Below are positions 55,825 to 64,000 of a DNA stretch of 64,000 nucleotides, piece after piece. The notes under the pieces are model-generated. The model searched no databases and was not told the origin of the DNA. It saw only the letters and a list, made by a program, of their open reading frames with translations. This DNA comes from Alcanivorax sp. DSM 26293 (GTDB lineage: Bacteria > Pseudomonadota > Gammaproteobacteria > Pseudomonadales > Alcanivoracaceae). The stretch lies in assembly GCF_900107995.1 (NCBI RefSeq), contig NZ_FNUM01000011.1:1-64000 (forward strand), in the 5' to 3' direction. Position 1 is the stretch's first letter; every line of letters starts with the position of its first letter. The position numbers were made by a program, and so were the translations under genes.

Positions 55825-56334
55825 TCAGGAAGATCCATCCAACTCGGCATTGGGATTTTCTTTTCGCAGTAAGCCTACGAAAACGAGAAGCAATGCACCG
55901 AGGACAATTGCAATATCGGCAAGGTTGAAGGCTGGCCAGTGCCAGTCTCGCCAATAGAAATCGAAGGCATCTACAACATAGCCGCGAAAGATCCGGTCAA
56001 TCAGATTGCCCATGGCGCCACCGAGGATAAGACTGTAAGCGATGGCGTCTCCATTATGACCTTTTTCACGAATCAGCTTGATCAGCACGACCGAGACCAC
56101 TACCGCGATTCCGATAAAAAAATAGCGCTGCCAGCCCCCAGCATTTGCGAACAGACTGAATGCGGCACCGGTGTTCCATACGTGCACCCAGTTAAAGAAC
56201 GGGGTCACCGCGATCGACTCGCCATAAGCCATTGTTTGTTGAACCAGCCATTTTACAGTTTGGTCCGATGCTGCTATCAGGCCGGATATGGAAAACAGGA
56301 CATACGGCGAGAGATTGTTGCCAATAAAGGGCAT
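55825..56334 (-). CDS. lspA: Lipoprotein signal peptidase (signal peptidase II)
   Basis: Inner-membrane aspartyl protease of 169 residues that removes signal peptides from prolipoproteins. Four hydrophobic segments are present and the catalytic Asp pair lies in GNLIDRIFRGYVVDAFDF and FNLADIAI. Copies of lspA beside CDF/CadR genes are common in metal-resistance elements, so this is likely an extra copy. It follows the CDF gene with a gap of 3 bases, so they share an mRNA under the CadR-type promoter. Confidence 0.93.
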   Translation of the reverse strand: MPFIGNNLSPYVLFSISGLIAASDQTVKWLVQQTMAYGESIAVTPFFNWVHVWNTGAAFSLFANAGGWQRYFFIGIAVVVSVVLIKLIREKGHNGDAIAYSLILGGAMGNLIDRIFRGYVVDAFDFYWRDWHWPAFNLADIAIVLGALLLVFVGLLRKENPNAELDGSS

Positions 56335-56337
56335 GCT

Positions 56338-57234
56338 TTAACCCTTGAGCGCCAGAATGCGCCTGGCACCGTTAAGCACGACGAGCCCCGCGATGCTACC
56401 GATAACCAGATCCGGATAATTGGAGCCGGTCCACGCGACCAGAACGCCGGCGGTAATGACCCCCAGGTTGATCACCACGTCGTTGGCCGAGAATATCCAG
56501 CTTGCCTTCATGTGCGCTCCGCCCTCCCGGTGTTTGGCTATCAGCAGCAGACAACTGGTATTGGCAATCAACGCGACGAATGCGATAGCCATCATCACCA
56601 GCGATTCAGGCTCACTACCGAATACAAAGCGTCTCACCACCTCTATGAGTACGCCAACAGCCAAGATCAGTTGCAGGACACCAGCAAGATGCGCGGCACG
56701 TACCTGCATTTTCACGCTATGTCCAACCGCATAAAGGGCAAGCCCGTACACCGCCGCATCGGCAAAATTGTCCAGGGATTCTCCAATCAGGCCGGTGGAC
56801 TGGGCGATCAGACCGGCAGTCATTTCCACCACGAACAGAAGTGCATTGATGCCGAGCAACCAGCGCAGGGTCCCGGATTCTTGCTTAGCAGAAGCTGCCG
56901 AAAACTCGGCGGCCTTGATGGTCTCCGGATTTGCAGCGACGGTTTCCTGAAGCGAGGCGCCTAGCCCCAAGGTCTTCAGTTTCGAGGTGACGGGCTCGAC
57001 CTCGCCGTCATGCACGACCTTCAGCCGGCGGTTCGACAAGTCGAAGGACAGCGCCCGAATCTCCTCAAAGCCGTTCAGGGCTAGGCGAATCATTCGTTCT
57101 TCTGATGGACAGTCCATCTTCGGCACGGCATAAACACTGACCCATCTCCCTGGCGCCTCGGAGGAGGCCTGTATATCGGTATCCGCTGCGGACGTTGCAT
57201 CACCGCCACAGGCGCCACCACAGGATTTGCTCAT
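56338..57234 (-). CDS. Cation diffusion facilitator (CzcD-like) with N-terminal HMA-like domain
   Basis: Metal exporter of 298 residues. A Cys-rich start (MSKSCGGACGG) is followed by a heavy-metal-associated-like domain (about 28-95; VPKMDCPSEERMIRLAL) and six membrane segments of the CDF family, with metal-site Asp residues in ESLDNFADAAVYG and SANDVVINLGV. The fused domain is seen in CDF proteins of heavy-metal islands. The ATG at 57234 follows a GGAG site. It is divergent from CadR with a MerR-type promoter between. Likely substrates are cadmium, zinc or lead. Confidence 0.9.
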   Translation of the reverse strand: MSKSCGGACGGDATSAADTDIQASSEAPGRWVSVYAVPKMDCPSEERMIRLALNGFEEIRALSFDLSNRRLKVVHDGEVEPVTSKLKTLGLGASLQETVAANPETIKAAEFSAASAKQESGTLRWLLGINALLFVVEMTAGLIAQSTGLIGESLDNFADAAVYGLALYAVGHSVKMQVRAAHLAGVLQLILAVGVLIEVVRRFVFGSEPESLVMMAIAFVALIANTSCLLLIAKHREGGAHMKASWIFSANDVVINLGVITAGVLVAWTGSNYPDLVIGSIAGLVVLNGARRILALKG

Positions 57235-57267
57235 GATACGACTCCACTTGAACAATGTTGTGGTACC

Positions 57268-57298
57268 ATTTAAAACTATAAAGCTACTATAAGGTCAA
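57268..57298 (-). promoter_or_regulatory. MerR-type promoter/operator of the CDF-lspA operon
   Basis: On the - strand: TTGACC (-35, 57293-57298), a 19-base spacer holding the dyad TTATAGTAGCTTTATAG, and TTAAAT (-10, 57268-57273). A spacer of 19 bases is the hallmark of MerR-family controlled promoters. It faces the CDF gene; cadR starts 32 bases to the right. Confidence 0.82.
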
Positions 57299-57329
57299 TA
57301 GAGTAAAGAATCCGTTGGGGAGGAGGCTG

Positions 57330-57737
57330 ATGCGCATTGGTCAGTTGGCGCAGTTGGTAGGGGTCGAAACACAGACGATCCGCTTCTATGAACAGCAGGG
57401 CTTGTTGCCGCCGCCTGATCGGCAGGACAACGGTTACCGTGTCTATACCGAGAAGCATGGTGAGGGGCTGGCCTTCATCCGTCGCTGCAGAATCCTGGGC
57501 CTGTCACTGGCTGAGATTCACGAACTACAGAGCTATCAGGACGACCCTCATCAGCCTTGTACCGCCGTCAACGCCTTGCTCGATGATCACATCTCTCATG
57601 TGCGGTCGCAGATAACCGCTCTGCAAGCGCTTGAGAAACAACTCGTTTCACTGAGAGCGAGTTGCAACGATGACCGGGAAGTTGAGGCGTGTGGGGTTCT
57701 TGCTGGAATTAGCGAAGGAAACATGCACCAGCAGTAG
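57330..57737 (+). CDS. cadR: CadR/PbrR-type MerR-family metal sensor
   Basis: A 135-residue MerR-family activator. The N-terminal winged helix begins MRIGQLAQLVGVETQTIRFYEQQGLL, a dimerisation coiled coil follows, and the metal-sensing cysteines are Cys77, Cys112 and Cys121, close to CadR of Pseudomonas (77, 112, 119). Cadmium or lead binding untwists the promoter and turns on the divergent CDF-lspA genes (operator at 57268-57298). The start has a GGAGG site. The C-terminus has several His and Gln, as in CadR. Confidence 0.92.
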   Translation: MRIGQLAQLVGVETQTIRFYEQQGLLPPPDRQDNGYRVYTEKHGEGLAFIRRCRILGLSLAEIHELQSYQDDPHQPCTAVNALLDDHISHVRSQITALQALEKQLVSLRASCNDDREVEACGVLAGISEGNMHQQ

Positions 57738-57801
57738 GTGAAGCATCAACCAGATAATCCGATGAGATGCCGGTCTGTCTCACTCTCATGCAAAGGTAAG
57801 A

Positions 57802-57972
57802 TCAACCATTTAATCCGCTTACCCTCTTGAACAATTGATCCAGCGTGCTCTGGATAGTATTCAAGGTACCTCCGCGCTGCTTCTCGAAATGCGCATAGAC
57901 AGATTTTGCGTCTGCCGTGCGCCCCTTCCAGAAGTATTGCAAGACTTGCTTTTCTAGTTCACCCAGCTGCAT
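57802..57972 (-). pseudogene. Truncated BlaI/CopY-type repressor
   Basis: MQLGELEKQVLQYFWKGRTADAK... matches the winged-helix start of BlaI/MecI/CopY repressors, but the frame ends after about 56 residues (LDQLFKRVSGLNG); the family is about 120-130 long. The C-terminal dimerisation part is missing. Such repressors control beta-lactamase or copper genes by binding operators. It lies between cadR and cusA, and is probably left over from a cut-down metal-resistance module. Confidence 0.7.
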
Positions 57973-58120
57973 GAATCCTGACCACTTAGAGATTATCAAT
58001 CTGGCAATCAGACTGACACACATAAAACCGATCGTCAATCGGCTTTTGTATGGCTAGCCCCCCCCTCCCAGCATCACACGGAAAAATTTTGTCTTTAACA
58101 CCTGTAACCCCCGCCGATTA

Positions 58121-58152
58121 TTAGTGTCAGATCAGTGCTGATCTGACACTAA
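58121..58152. repeat. Near-perfect palindrome with 15-base arms
   Basis: TTAGTGTCAGATCAG and CTGATCTGACACTAA flank a two-base centre. It lies 86 bases after the cusA stop. Without a T-run it might be a transposon end, a recombination site or a transcript-end hairpin. Between it and cusA are two weaker inverted repeats (TTGCGAT/ATCGCAA and ACCCAAGCTT/AAGCTTGGTT). Confidence 0.65.
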
Positions 58153-58237
58153 GCAGGGTGCCAAGACCAAAAGATTGCGATCCTTATGTGCTCTATTTAC
58201 TTATTCACAATCGCAACCACCCAAGCTTTAAGCTTGG

Positions 58238-61200
58238 TTAACCCGGATTCCTGTTGCGTCGTTGCATCAGCAGATAGGCTGCGGGCAGCACGAAAAGTGA
58301 TAACAAAGGTGCTGTTACCATCCCTCCTACCATGGGCGCAGCAATGCGGCTCATGATCTCGCTACCTGTGCCTCCCCCCCAGAAAATCGGAAGAAGACCG
58401 GCAATAATAACAGCTACAGTCATCGCCTTAGGTCGAACACGTAATACCGCGCCATCACGGATAGCACCCATCAAGGCAGCTTCATCCTTTTGGCCCTGCT
58501 CCTGCCTCTCCTGCCACGCCTGCTTTAGGTACAGCAACATGATCACGCCAAACTCGGCAGCGACACCCGCCAGGGCGATGAAGCCGACACCAGTAGCCAC
58601 TGACAGGTTGTAGTCCAGCAGATACAAGAACCAGATACCACCGGTCACCGCGAACGGTAACGTCGCCATAATCAGCAAGGCTTCACCGACACGGCGAAAG
58701 GTCAGGAATAACAGTACGAAAATAATCAGTAAGGTCGCCGGCACCACCACTTTCAGTCTCGCATTGGCCCGCTCCAGGAACTCAAACTGACCGGCAAAGG
58801 ACAAGCTGACGCCCTCTGGCAGCCTGACTCCATCATTCACTGAGGCACGTAGATCATCCACTACCGAGGCTAGGTCACGCCCCCGAACATCGATATACAC
58901 CCACCCAGACAGTCGGCCATTCTCACTTTTCAACATCGGTGGCCCATCGGTAATCTTGATATCCGCCACGGTTCCGAGGGTAATTTGTTTTCCTTCGGGA
59001 GTGACTATGGGCAAATCGCGTAAGCGATGCACCGTGTCGCGCCACTCGCGAGGATATCGAAGGCTGATCGGGTAACGCTCCAGCCCTTCCACTGTCTCAC
59101 CGATGTTTTCACCACCAATCAAACCACTGACAACCGACTGAATATCCGCGATGTTGAGGCCATACTGAGCCGCAATGCCACGCCGAATATCGATATCCAC
59201 ATAACGACCACCAGTCAACCGTTCAGCCAATGCTGAGGAAACACCGGGTACTTGTTTGGCTACCTGTTCGATTTGACGACTCACCTGGTCAATGATCTCT
59301 AGGTCATTACCCGCTACTTTGATGCCAATTGGGCTCTTGATGCCAGTGGCAAGCATGTCGATACGATTGCGTATCGGAGGAATCCAGATATTTGCCAGTC
59401 CAGGCACGCGTACAATACGGTCCAGCTCCTCGACAAGCTTCTCCGTTGTCATGCCTTCACGCCATTGGTCCTTGGGTTTGAAACGGATGGTGGTTTCAAA
59501 CATCGTCAATGGTGCAGGGTCAGTCGCTGTCCGCGCACGCCCCGCCTTGCCGAACACCTGCTCCACCTCAGGCACCGTTTTGATCAACCTATCGGTCTGC
59601 TGTAGAAGCTCGGTAGCTTTTTGTGCTGACAAGCCTGGTAAGGCACTTGGCATATACAGCAAATCGCCCTCATCCAGCGGTGGCAAAAATTCACCACCAA
59701 GCTGACTTAGCGGCCAAAAGGCGGTAACAAAAACTAAACCGGCAACCAGCAAGGTGGTTTTCGGCCACGCCAAGACTCGCTCTAGTACGGGTTGATAACA
59801 ACTAATCAAAAAGCGACTGATTGGATTACTTTCCTCGGAAGGTATCTTTCCCCGAATCCAGTACCCCATTAACAGTGGAACCAATGTCACCGATAGGCCG
59901 GCTGCCGCCGCCATAGCCCAGGTTTTGGTAAATGCCAGTGGGCCAAATAGCCGCCCTTCCTGTGCTTCCAAGGTAAAGACAGGAATAAACGACAAGGTAA
60001 TAATTAGCAACGAGAAGAACAGCGCTGGCCCCACTTCGACAGCTGCTTGCTCTATGACTCGCCAATGCGCATTACCAGTCAGAGATTGCCCTGGGTTATC
60101 CCGATGCCAAATCTCAATTTTCTTGTGAGCGTTCTCGATTAACACCACTGCTGCATCCACCATAGCGCCGATAGCGATAGCAATGCCGCCAAGCGACATG
60201 ATATTGGCATTGATGCCCTGGTAACGCATCACAATAAAGGCAGCAAGGATTCCCAGCGGTAGGGAAATGATGGCCACCAGTGACGAACGCAAATGGCCAA
60301 GAAACAATACGCACACCAGTGCAACTACAATGAACTCTTCAATCAATTTGTAACTGAGGTTTGTTACCGCTCGATCAATCAGCTCACTTCGATCATAGGT
60401 GGTGACGATCTCAACCCCTTCCGGCAAGCTTTCCCGCAGTGTCTCAAGTCGCTCATGCACGGCAGATAGCACGGCGCGGGCGTTCTTGCCTGAACGCAGA
60501 ATGACGACCCCGCCGACGACTTCCCCTTCACCGTCCAGCTCGGCAATACCACGCCGCATCTCCGGACCAAGGCGAATCTGCGCCACATCTCCAAGCTGTA
60601 CTGGCACTCCATCAACCAGTTTTAGTGGGATTTTTCGGAAATCCTCGAGTGACTGAAGGTAGCCACTGGAGCGCACCATGAACTCCGCTTCGCCCAGCGT
60701 CAGCACTGCTCCCCCGGTTTCCTGGTTAGCTTGTTCTATCGCCTTGCGTACTTGTTGATGACTGATCCCATGGCTGGCGAGTTTGACCGGGTCAGGGACT
60801 ACCTGATACTCACGTACCATGCCGCCTATGGTTGCCACTTCTGCAACGTCAGGCAGAGTCTGCAGCTCGTATTTTAGAAACCAGTCCTGTATCGAGGTTA
60901 GCTGCGATAGATCATGCTGGCCGGTGCGATCGATCAATGCGTACTGATAAATCCAGCCGACACCGGTAGCGTCTGGCCCAAGTGATGGTCGTGCTGTACG
61001 CGGCAATTCAGACTGGACCTGACTAAGGTATTCCAACACCCGTGAGCGTGCCCAATACAAGTCGGTACCATCTTCAAACAACACGTAAACATAACTATCA
61101 CCGAAGAACGAGTAACCACGTACTGTGCGCGCACCTGGCACGGCCAGCATGGTGGTGGCAAGTGGATAGGTAACCTGTTTTTCCACCAGCTGCGGTGCCT

Positions 61201-61366
61201 GACCTGGGTAACTGGTGCGGATAATCACCTGTACATCGGACAGATCCGGTAAAGCATCTACGGGGGTATTGTTGATAGACCAGATTCCCCACGCACTCAT
61301 GAACAGCGTCGCCAGCAGCACCAAAAATCGGTTAGCCAACGACCAGCGAATCAGGGTAGCGATCAT
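58238..61366 (-). CDS. cusA: CusA-type copper/silver RND efflux pump
   Basis: Inner-membrane RND pump of 1042 residues for monovalent copper and silver. The membrane motif [17 protein letters not shown] is the CusA form of the heavy-metal RND signature. The three metal-site Met of CusA are in place: [18 protein letters not shown] and [12 protein letters not shown]. The pump is full-length from [18 protein letters not shown]. It overlaps the cusB stop by four bases. No cusC outer-membrane gene lies in the window, and its cusB is truncated, so function is doubtful unless another channel and adaptor serve it. Confidence 0.95.
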   Translation of the reverse strand: MIATLIRWSLANRFLVLLATLFMSAWGIWSINNTPVDALPDLSDVQVIIRTSYPGQAPQLVEKQVTYPLATTMLAVPGARTVRGYSFFGDSYVYVLFEDGTDLYWARSRVLEYLSQVQSELPRTARPSLGPDATGVGWIYQYALIDRTGQHDLSQLTSIQDWFLKYELQTLPDVAEVATIGGMVREYQVVPDPVKLASHGISHQQVRKAIEQANQETGGAVLTLGEAEFMVRSSGYLQSLEDFRKIPLKLVDGVPVQLGDVAQIRLGPEMRRGIAELDGEGEVVGGVVILRSGKNARAVLSAVHERLETLRESLPEGVEIVTTYDRSELIDRAVTNLSYKLIEEFIVVALVCVLFLGHLRSSLVAIISLPLGILAAFIVMRYQGINANIMSLGGIAIAIGAMVDAAVVLIENAHKKIEIWHRDNPGQSLTGNAHWRVIEQAAVEVGPALFFSLLIITLSFIPVFTLEAQEGRLFGPLAFTKTWAMAAAAGLSVTLVPLLMGYWIRGKIPSEESNPISRFLISCYQPVLERVLAWPKTTLLVAGLVFVTAFWPLSQLGGEFLPPLDEGDLLYMPSALPGLSAQKATELLQQTDRLIKTVPEVEQVFGKAGRARTATDPAPLTMFETTIRFKPKDQWREGMTTEKLVEELDRIVRVPGLANIWIPPIRNRIDMLATGIKSPIGIKVAGNDLEIIDQVSRQIEQVAKQVPGVSSALAERLTGGRYVDIDIRRGIAAQYGLNIADIQSVVSGLIGGENIGETVEGLERYPISLRYPREWRDTVHRLRDLPIVTPEGKQITLGTVADIKITDGPPMLKSENGRLSGWVYIDVRGRDLASVVDDLRASVNDGVRLPEGVSLSFAGQFEFLERANARLKVVVPATLLIIFVLLFLTFRRVGEALLIMATLPFAVTGGIWFLYLLDYNLSVATGVGFIALAGVAAEFGVIMLLYLKQAWQERQEQGQKDEAALMGAIRDGAVLRVRPKAMTVAVIIAGLLPIFWGGGTGSEIMSRIAAPMVGGMVTAPLLSLFVLPAAYLLMQRRNRNPG

Positions 61367-62898
61367 GGTGCAACCTCCTGTTTGTCGAGAGACACCACAG
61401 TCAAGCCATTATCGGTATCTTTGACGCCGACGCGCACACGATCGCCCACTGCTATATCGCTGGCCACCTGTTCGCTGGCAAGACGAAAGCGCATGGTCAT
61501 GCCAGGCATACCGAGCGTCTTAAAAGGACCGTGTTTAAGCTTGACCTTGCCGTCGGATAGCCCCTCGATAACCCCCTCGGCGTAATGCAACGAATTCACT
61601 TGGGTGTCTTTTTGTTCCGCCACCTGCTTTTCTAGGCGCTCCACAATCAACCCTTTGTCTGTATCACGAATGCCAATGCGCACGCGATCACCTACCGATA
61701 TCCCTTTGCCTACTTGTTCATTCGCCAGGTTAAAACGCATGGTCATGGCAGGCATGGACAAGCTCTTGAAAGGGCCATGGTCCAGCATTATTTTGCTGCC
61801 ATTCAGTTGCTCGACAACACCTTCGGCATAGTGCAGTGCGTTCATCATTTCCGTCTCATCTGACATAGCCAGCTCCTGAACGGCAATGCCTTGCAGGCTG
61901 GCTTCGGAATCGAGCAGGAACTGACCACTGACAACCACCTTCTGGTCTTCCTTCAGCCCTGCCAGGATCAGCGTTTGGTCTCCCAGCTCGCCCCCCGGCA
62001 ACACTGCCTGCGGACGATATCGACCCTCCCCCTCATCAAGCATCACCAGGCTGCGCTTTCCTGTATGCAATAAGGCTGCGGTTGGTACGGCCAATGCTTT
62101 CTGTGTGGCTTCGCCATGAATGCGTACCTGAGCGCTCATGCCCGGACGCAGATCACCCTCGTCATTGGACAAGGTCACTCGCACCGGCACAGTTCGGCTG
62201 GACTGATCCACCAGAGGCAGAATGTCGGCAACTTGCCCCTCACGCAGTGCTGGCTTCACTCCTTGAACGGTCACGTCAACAGCGTTACCACTACTGACTT
62301 GCCCCAATTGGCGTTCCGGGACTGCTATCTCCACCCACACGGGGTTGAGTGACTGAATCTCCGCCACGGGAGCACCGGCCGACAGCGTCATGCCAGCACG
62401 AGCATTGAGACTGCGTATCACGCCATCATGCGGAGCTGTCACCGTCCAGGTTTCCAGCGGTTTACGTTGGCGTTCAATACTTCGGATCAGGGATGCAGGC
62501 ATGCCCAATGACAACAGGCGCTCCCGCCCGGCGACGATCAGTTCGTTGTTGCCGCTGCCGAGCACGGCCAGCCATTCATGCTGAGCTCCAGTCCAGGCCG
62601 GAACTCTCAATTGCATCAGCGGCTGACCACTGGAGATGGTGTCGCCCTCAGCCAGAGGCCAGACCTTGTCTACGAAGGAAGGCGCGGGGCTTTGCAGGCG
62701 TGTCAGGGCGCGGTCGTTGTAAGCAATCAACCCCGTGACATCAAGCTGAGATTGTGACTGAGCCACGACCACCGAGGCACTGCGAATTCCCAGATTTTGT
62801 ACCATGGCTGCATCAATACGGACCGTTGGCTGATCGCTATCATTCTCTGGATGAAATCTATTCCATACCCAGTCGTGTTGTGCAAGGGGCTCCGGCAT
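61363..62898 (-). CDS. cusB: CusB-type adaptor, 5'-truncated, with two C-terminal CusF-like domains
   Basis: A 511-codon frame. Native CusB sequence starts near codon 20 ([20 protein letters not shown]); the first codons ([15 protein letters not shown]) are antisense to a PRPP synthetase fragment. The usual signal peptide and the N-terminal Met-rich or YHS metal-binding part are missing. The barrel-sandwich and beta-barrel parts (to about 340) remain. Then two CusF-like copper domains follow: 355-411 (His374, Met382, Met385, Met387) and 437-492 (His456, Met464, Met467, Met469). The Trp of E. coli CusF is Met in both. Without a signal it should not reach the periplasm. Confidence 0.82.
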   Translation of the reverse strand: MPEPLAQHDWVWNRFHPENDSDQPTVRIDAAMVQNLGIRSASVVVAQSQSQLDVTGLIAYNDRALTRLQSPAPSFVDKVWPLAEGDTISSGQPLMQLRVPAWTGAQHEWLAVLGSGNNELIVAGRERLLSLGMPASLIRSIERQRKPLETWTVTAPHDGVIRSLNARAGMTLSAGAPVAEIQSLNPVWVEIAVPERQLGQVSSGNAVDVTVQGVKPALREGQVADILPLVDQSSRTVPVRVTLSNDEGDLRPGMSAQVRIHGEATQKALAVPTAALLHTGKRSLVMLDEGEGRYRPQAVLPGGELGDQTLILAGLKEDQKVVVSGQFLLDSEASLQGIAVQELAMSDETEMMNALHYAEGVVEQLNGSKIMLDHGPFKSLSMPAMTMRFNLANEQVGKGISVGDRVRIGIRDTDKGLIVERLEKQVAEQKDTQVNSLHYAEGVIEGLSDGKVKLKHGPFKTLGMPGMTMRFRLASEQVASDIAVGDRVRVGVKDTDNGLTVVSLDKQEVAP

Positions 62899-63350
62899 TG
62901 GCGCACTGGCTCAAAACGCAAAGCAACCTACTGTTGGTAGGGCCCGACAGCGAAAGCGAGCAATGGGTTGATGAGATTGCTGCCTTTAGTCAACATCCTT
63001 TTGTGATTGGAGAAAAGCAGCGCTTCGGGGATCGCCAAGTCGAAGTGATGCTGCCCGACATCAACGAATTCAGGGATAGAACGGCAGTGATTATCGACGA
63101 CGTTATTTCCAGCGGGCAAACAATCCTGGAATGCGTTAAAACACTTCGGTCCAAAGGTATCGACAACATTCAGTGCGTGGCGGTGCACGGCATATTTGCC
63201 GATCACTCCGATAAAACCTTACTGGCCTCAGGCCTGAGCCAACTGGTCACATCCAATACCATCCCCCATCCTTCCAACGCTATTGATATTACGTCGCAAC
63301 TGATTGCGCCCGTTATAAGCATGCTTAAATTGCCAGGAAAATCATTATGA
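62836..63350 (+). pseudogene. C-terminal remnant of a PRPP synthetase (ribose-phosphate diphosphokinase)
   Basis: The frame carries the C-terminal half of a PRPP synthetase: [33 protein letters not shown], the phosphoribosyl-binding loop AVIIDDVISSGQT, and CVAVHGIFADHSD. The N-terminal half with the ATP-binding region is replaced by antisense cusB sequence to the left of about 62836. The remaining frame opens at 62754 but its first about 27 codons are not native. Its stop overlaps the next gene's ATG (ATGA). Related enzymes sit with an AMP phosphorylase and this kind of metallo-hydrolase in other bacteria. Confidence 0.8.
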
Positions 63351-64000
63351 AAATTACCTTTGTCGGCGGCACCGAGACCGTTACCGGCTCAAAATTTCTG
63401 CTGGAAACTGAAACGACAACCGTATTAGTCGATTGCGGTTTGTTCCAGGGCTACAAGTGGCTGCGGGAACGCAACTGGCAAACCTTGCCCCTGGACATCG
63501 ACAAACTGGATGCGGTGCTGCTCACTCACGCACATCTGGATCACTCCGGTTATATCCCGGTGCTATACAAGCGCGGCTTTCGCGGCCCGGTGTTCACCCA
63601 TCACGCCACTAAGGCCCTGTGTCAGATTTTATTGGCCGACAGCGGCCATATCCAGGAGGAAGACGCTAAGTATTACAGCAAACATAAATTGGGCAAGCAC
63701 GCGCACCCTGAGCCGCTTTACGACCGTCAAACGGCGGAAGCCAGCATGAGGCTATTTCAGTCTGTGGAGTTTGATGAACAGATCGAGGTCGGGGATATCC
63801 GTTTTTATTTACAGCCTGCCGGTCATATTCTCGGCGCCGCCAGCATTATCGTTGAAGCGGAAGGGAAACGAATCGGCTTTTCTGGTGATGTCGGTCGCTT
63901 CGATGATGTGCTGATGACCCCCCCTCGACCATTGCCGGAGCTGGATCTGCTGTTGATGGAGTCCACCTACGGCAACCGCCGGCACGACACCCAAGATCCG
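63347..64000 (+). CDS. MBL-fold beta-CASP-type hydrolase, N-terminal part
   Basis: The first 218 residues are in the window and the gene runs off its right edge. MKITFVGGTETVTGSKFLLE starts a metallo-beta-lactamase fold; the zinc motif HAHLDH is at 61-66, followed by GYIPVLYKRGF, AGHILGAASI with a further His, and SGDVGR. This pattern matches the CPSF73/RNase J-like (beta-CASP) branch, usually RNA exonucleases or endonucleases. It overlaps the PRPP synthetase remnant by four bases. Which RNA it acts on is unknown. Confidence 0.85.
   Translation, partial: MKITFVGGTETVTGSKFLLETETTTVLVDCGLFQGYKWLRERNWQTLPLDIDKLDAVLLTHAHLDHSGYIPVLYKRGFRGPVFTHHATKALCQILLADSGHIQEEDAKYYSKHKLGKHAHPEPLYDRQTAEASMRLFQSVEFDEQIEVGDIRFYLQPAGHILGAASIIVEAEGKRIGFSGDVGRFDDVLMTPPRPLPELDLLLMESTYGNRRHDTQDP

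Overview
The window looks like the chromosome of a GC-rich gammaproteobacterium, probably near Alcanivorax/Pseudomonas. This is inferred from gene content and from the order mutS-fdxA-rsmZ, which is the order known in Pseudomonas; no species is claimed. Most of the window is dense core genome. It is flanked by two integrated elements and interrupted by one AT-richer accessory patch.

Layout. (1) 1-2072: right end of an integrated element with an IS3 transposase tail, a P4-type tyrosine integrase and its probable arm sites. (2) 2073-6307: mutS, fdxA, a GacA/RsmZ-type small RNA read toward fdxA, a GacA-type palindrome and an Hpt-domain phosphotransfer gene. (3) 6447-8726: a three-gene arsenosugar-type cluster (two sugar/nucleotide transferase-like proteins and radical SAM ArsS). 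(4) 8871-16551: a partly duplicated tRNA-Arg region, a small PLDc_N membrane protein, a START-domain protein, a cardiolipin synthase, a KamA-type radical SAM protein, a DUF3332 lipoprotein, and a MocR regulator divergent from a LysE exporter. (5) 16809-25936: recC-recB-recD. (6) 26270-30848: an OmpA-like porin and the ydbH-ynbE-ydbL envelope lipid-transport operon. (7) 31014-39177: a lipid-oxidation block with an FMN-binding protein, a LolB-MpaB fusion lipoprotein, an acyl-CoA ligase, a second MpaB-type oxygenase, a TetR regulator and two paired acyl-CoA dehydrogenases. (8) 39427-45024: ylqF, then an AT-richer defence-like patch: a fic pseudogene beside its YhfG antitoxin, a GIY-YIG/DUF2075 helicase/S24 peptidase fusion coupled to a MazG-like pyrophosphohydrolase, an HNH endonuclease and a HIT hydrolase. 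(9) 45656-64000: a metal-resistance genomic island inserted in a tRNA-Pro gene. Its left border is visible at 45656-45700, its integrase follows, and it runs off the right edge.

The island carries HupE and small exported proteins, a truncated RND pump, a CzcI-like protein with CzcCBA, LspA, a CDF exporter divergent from CadR, a truncated BlaI, CusA with a truncated CusB that carries two CusF-like domains, and a truncated PRPP synthetase followed by a beta-CASP metallo-hydrolase. Several genes are broken at rearrangement junctions, so the island looks like a mosaic.

Another clear trait is a set of long, often perfect inverted repeats between genes (4.7, 13.6, 16.6, 23.8, 25.9, 30.9, 33.3, 37.9 and 39.3 kb), in several sequence families. 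One interrupts recB-recD and one contains the recD stop codon.

The best candidate for an undescribed system is the MazG-like plus GIY-YIG/DUF2075/S24 pair at 40871-43371. The LolB-MpaB fusion at 31550-33193 comes second.
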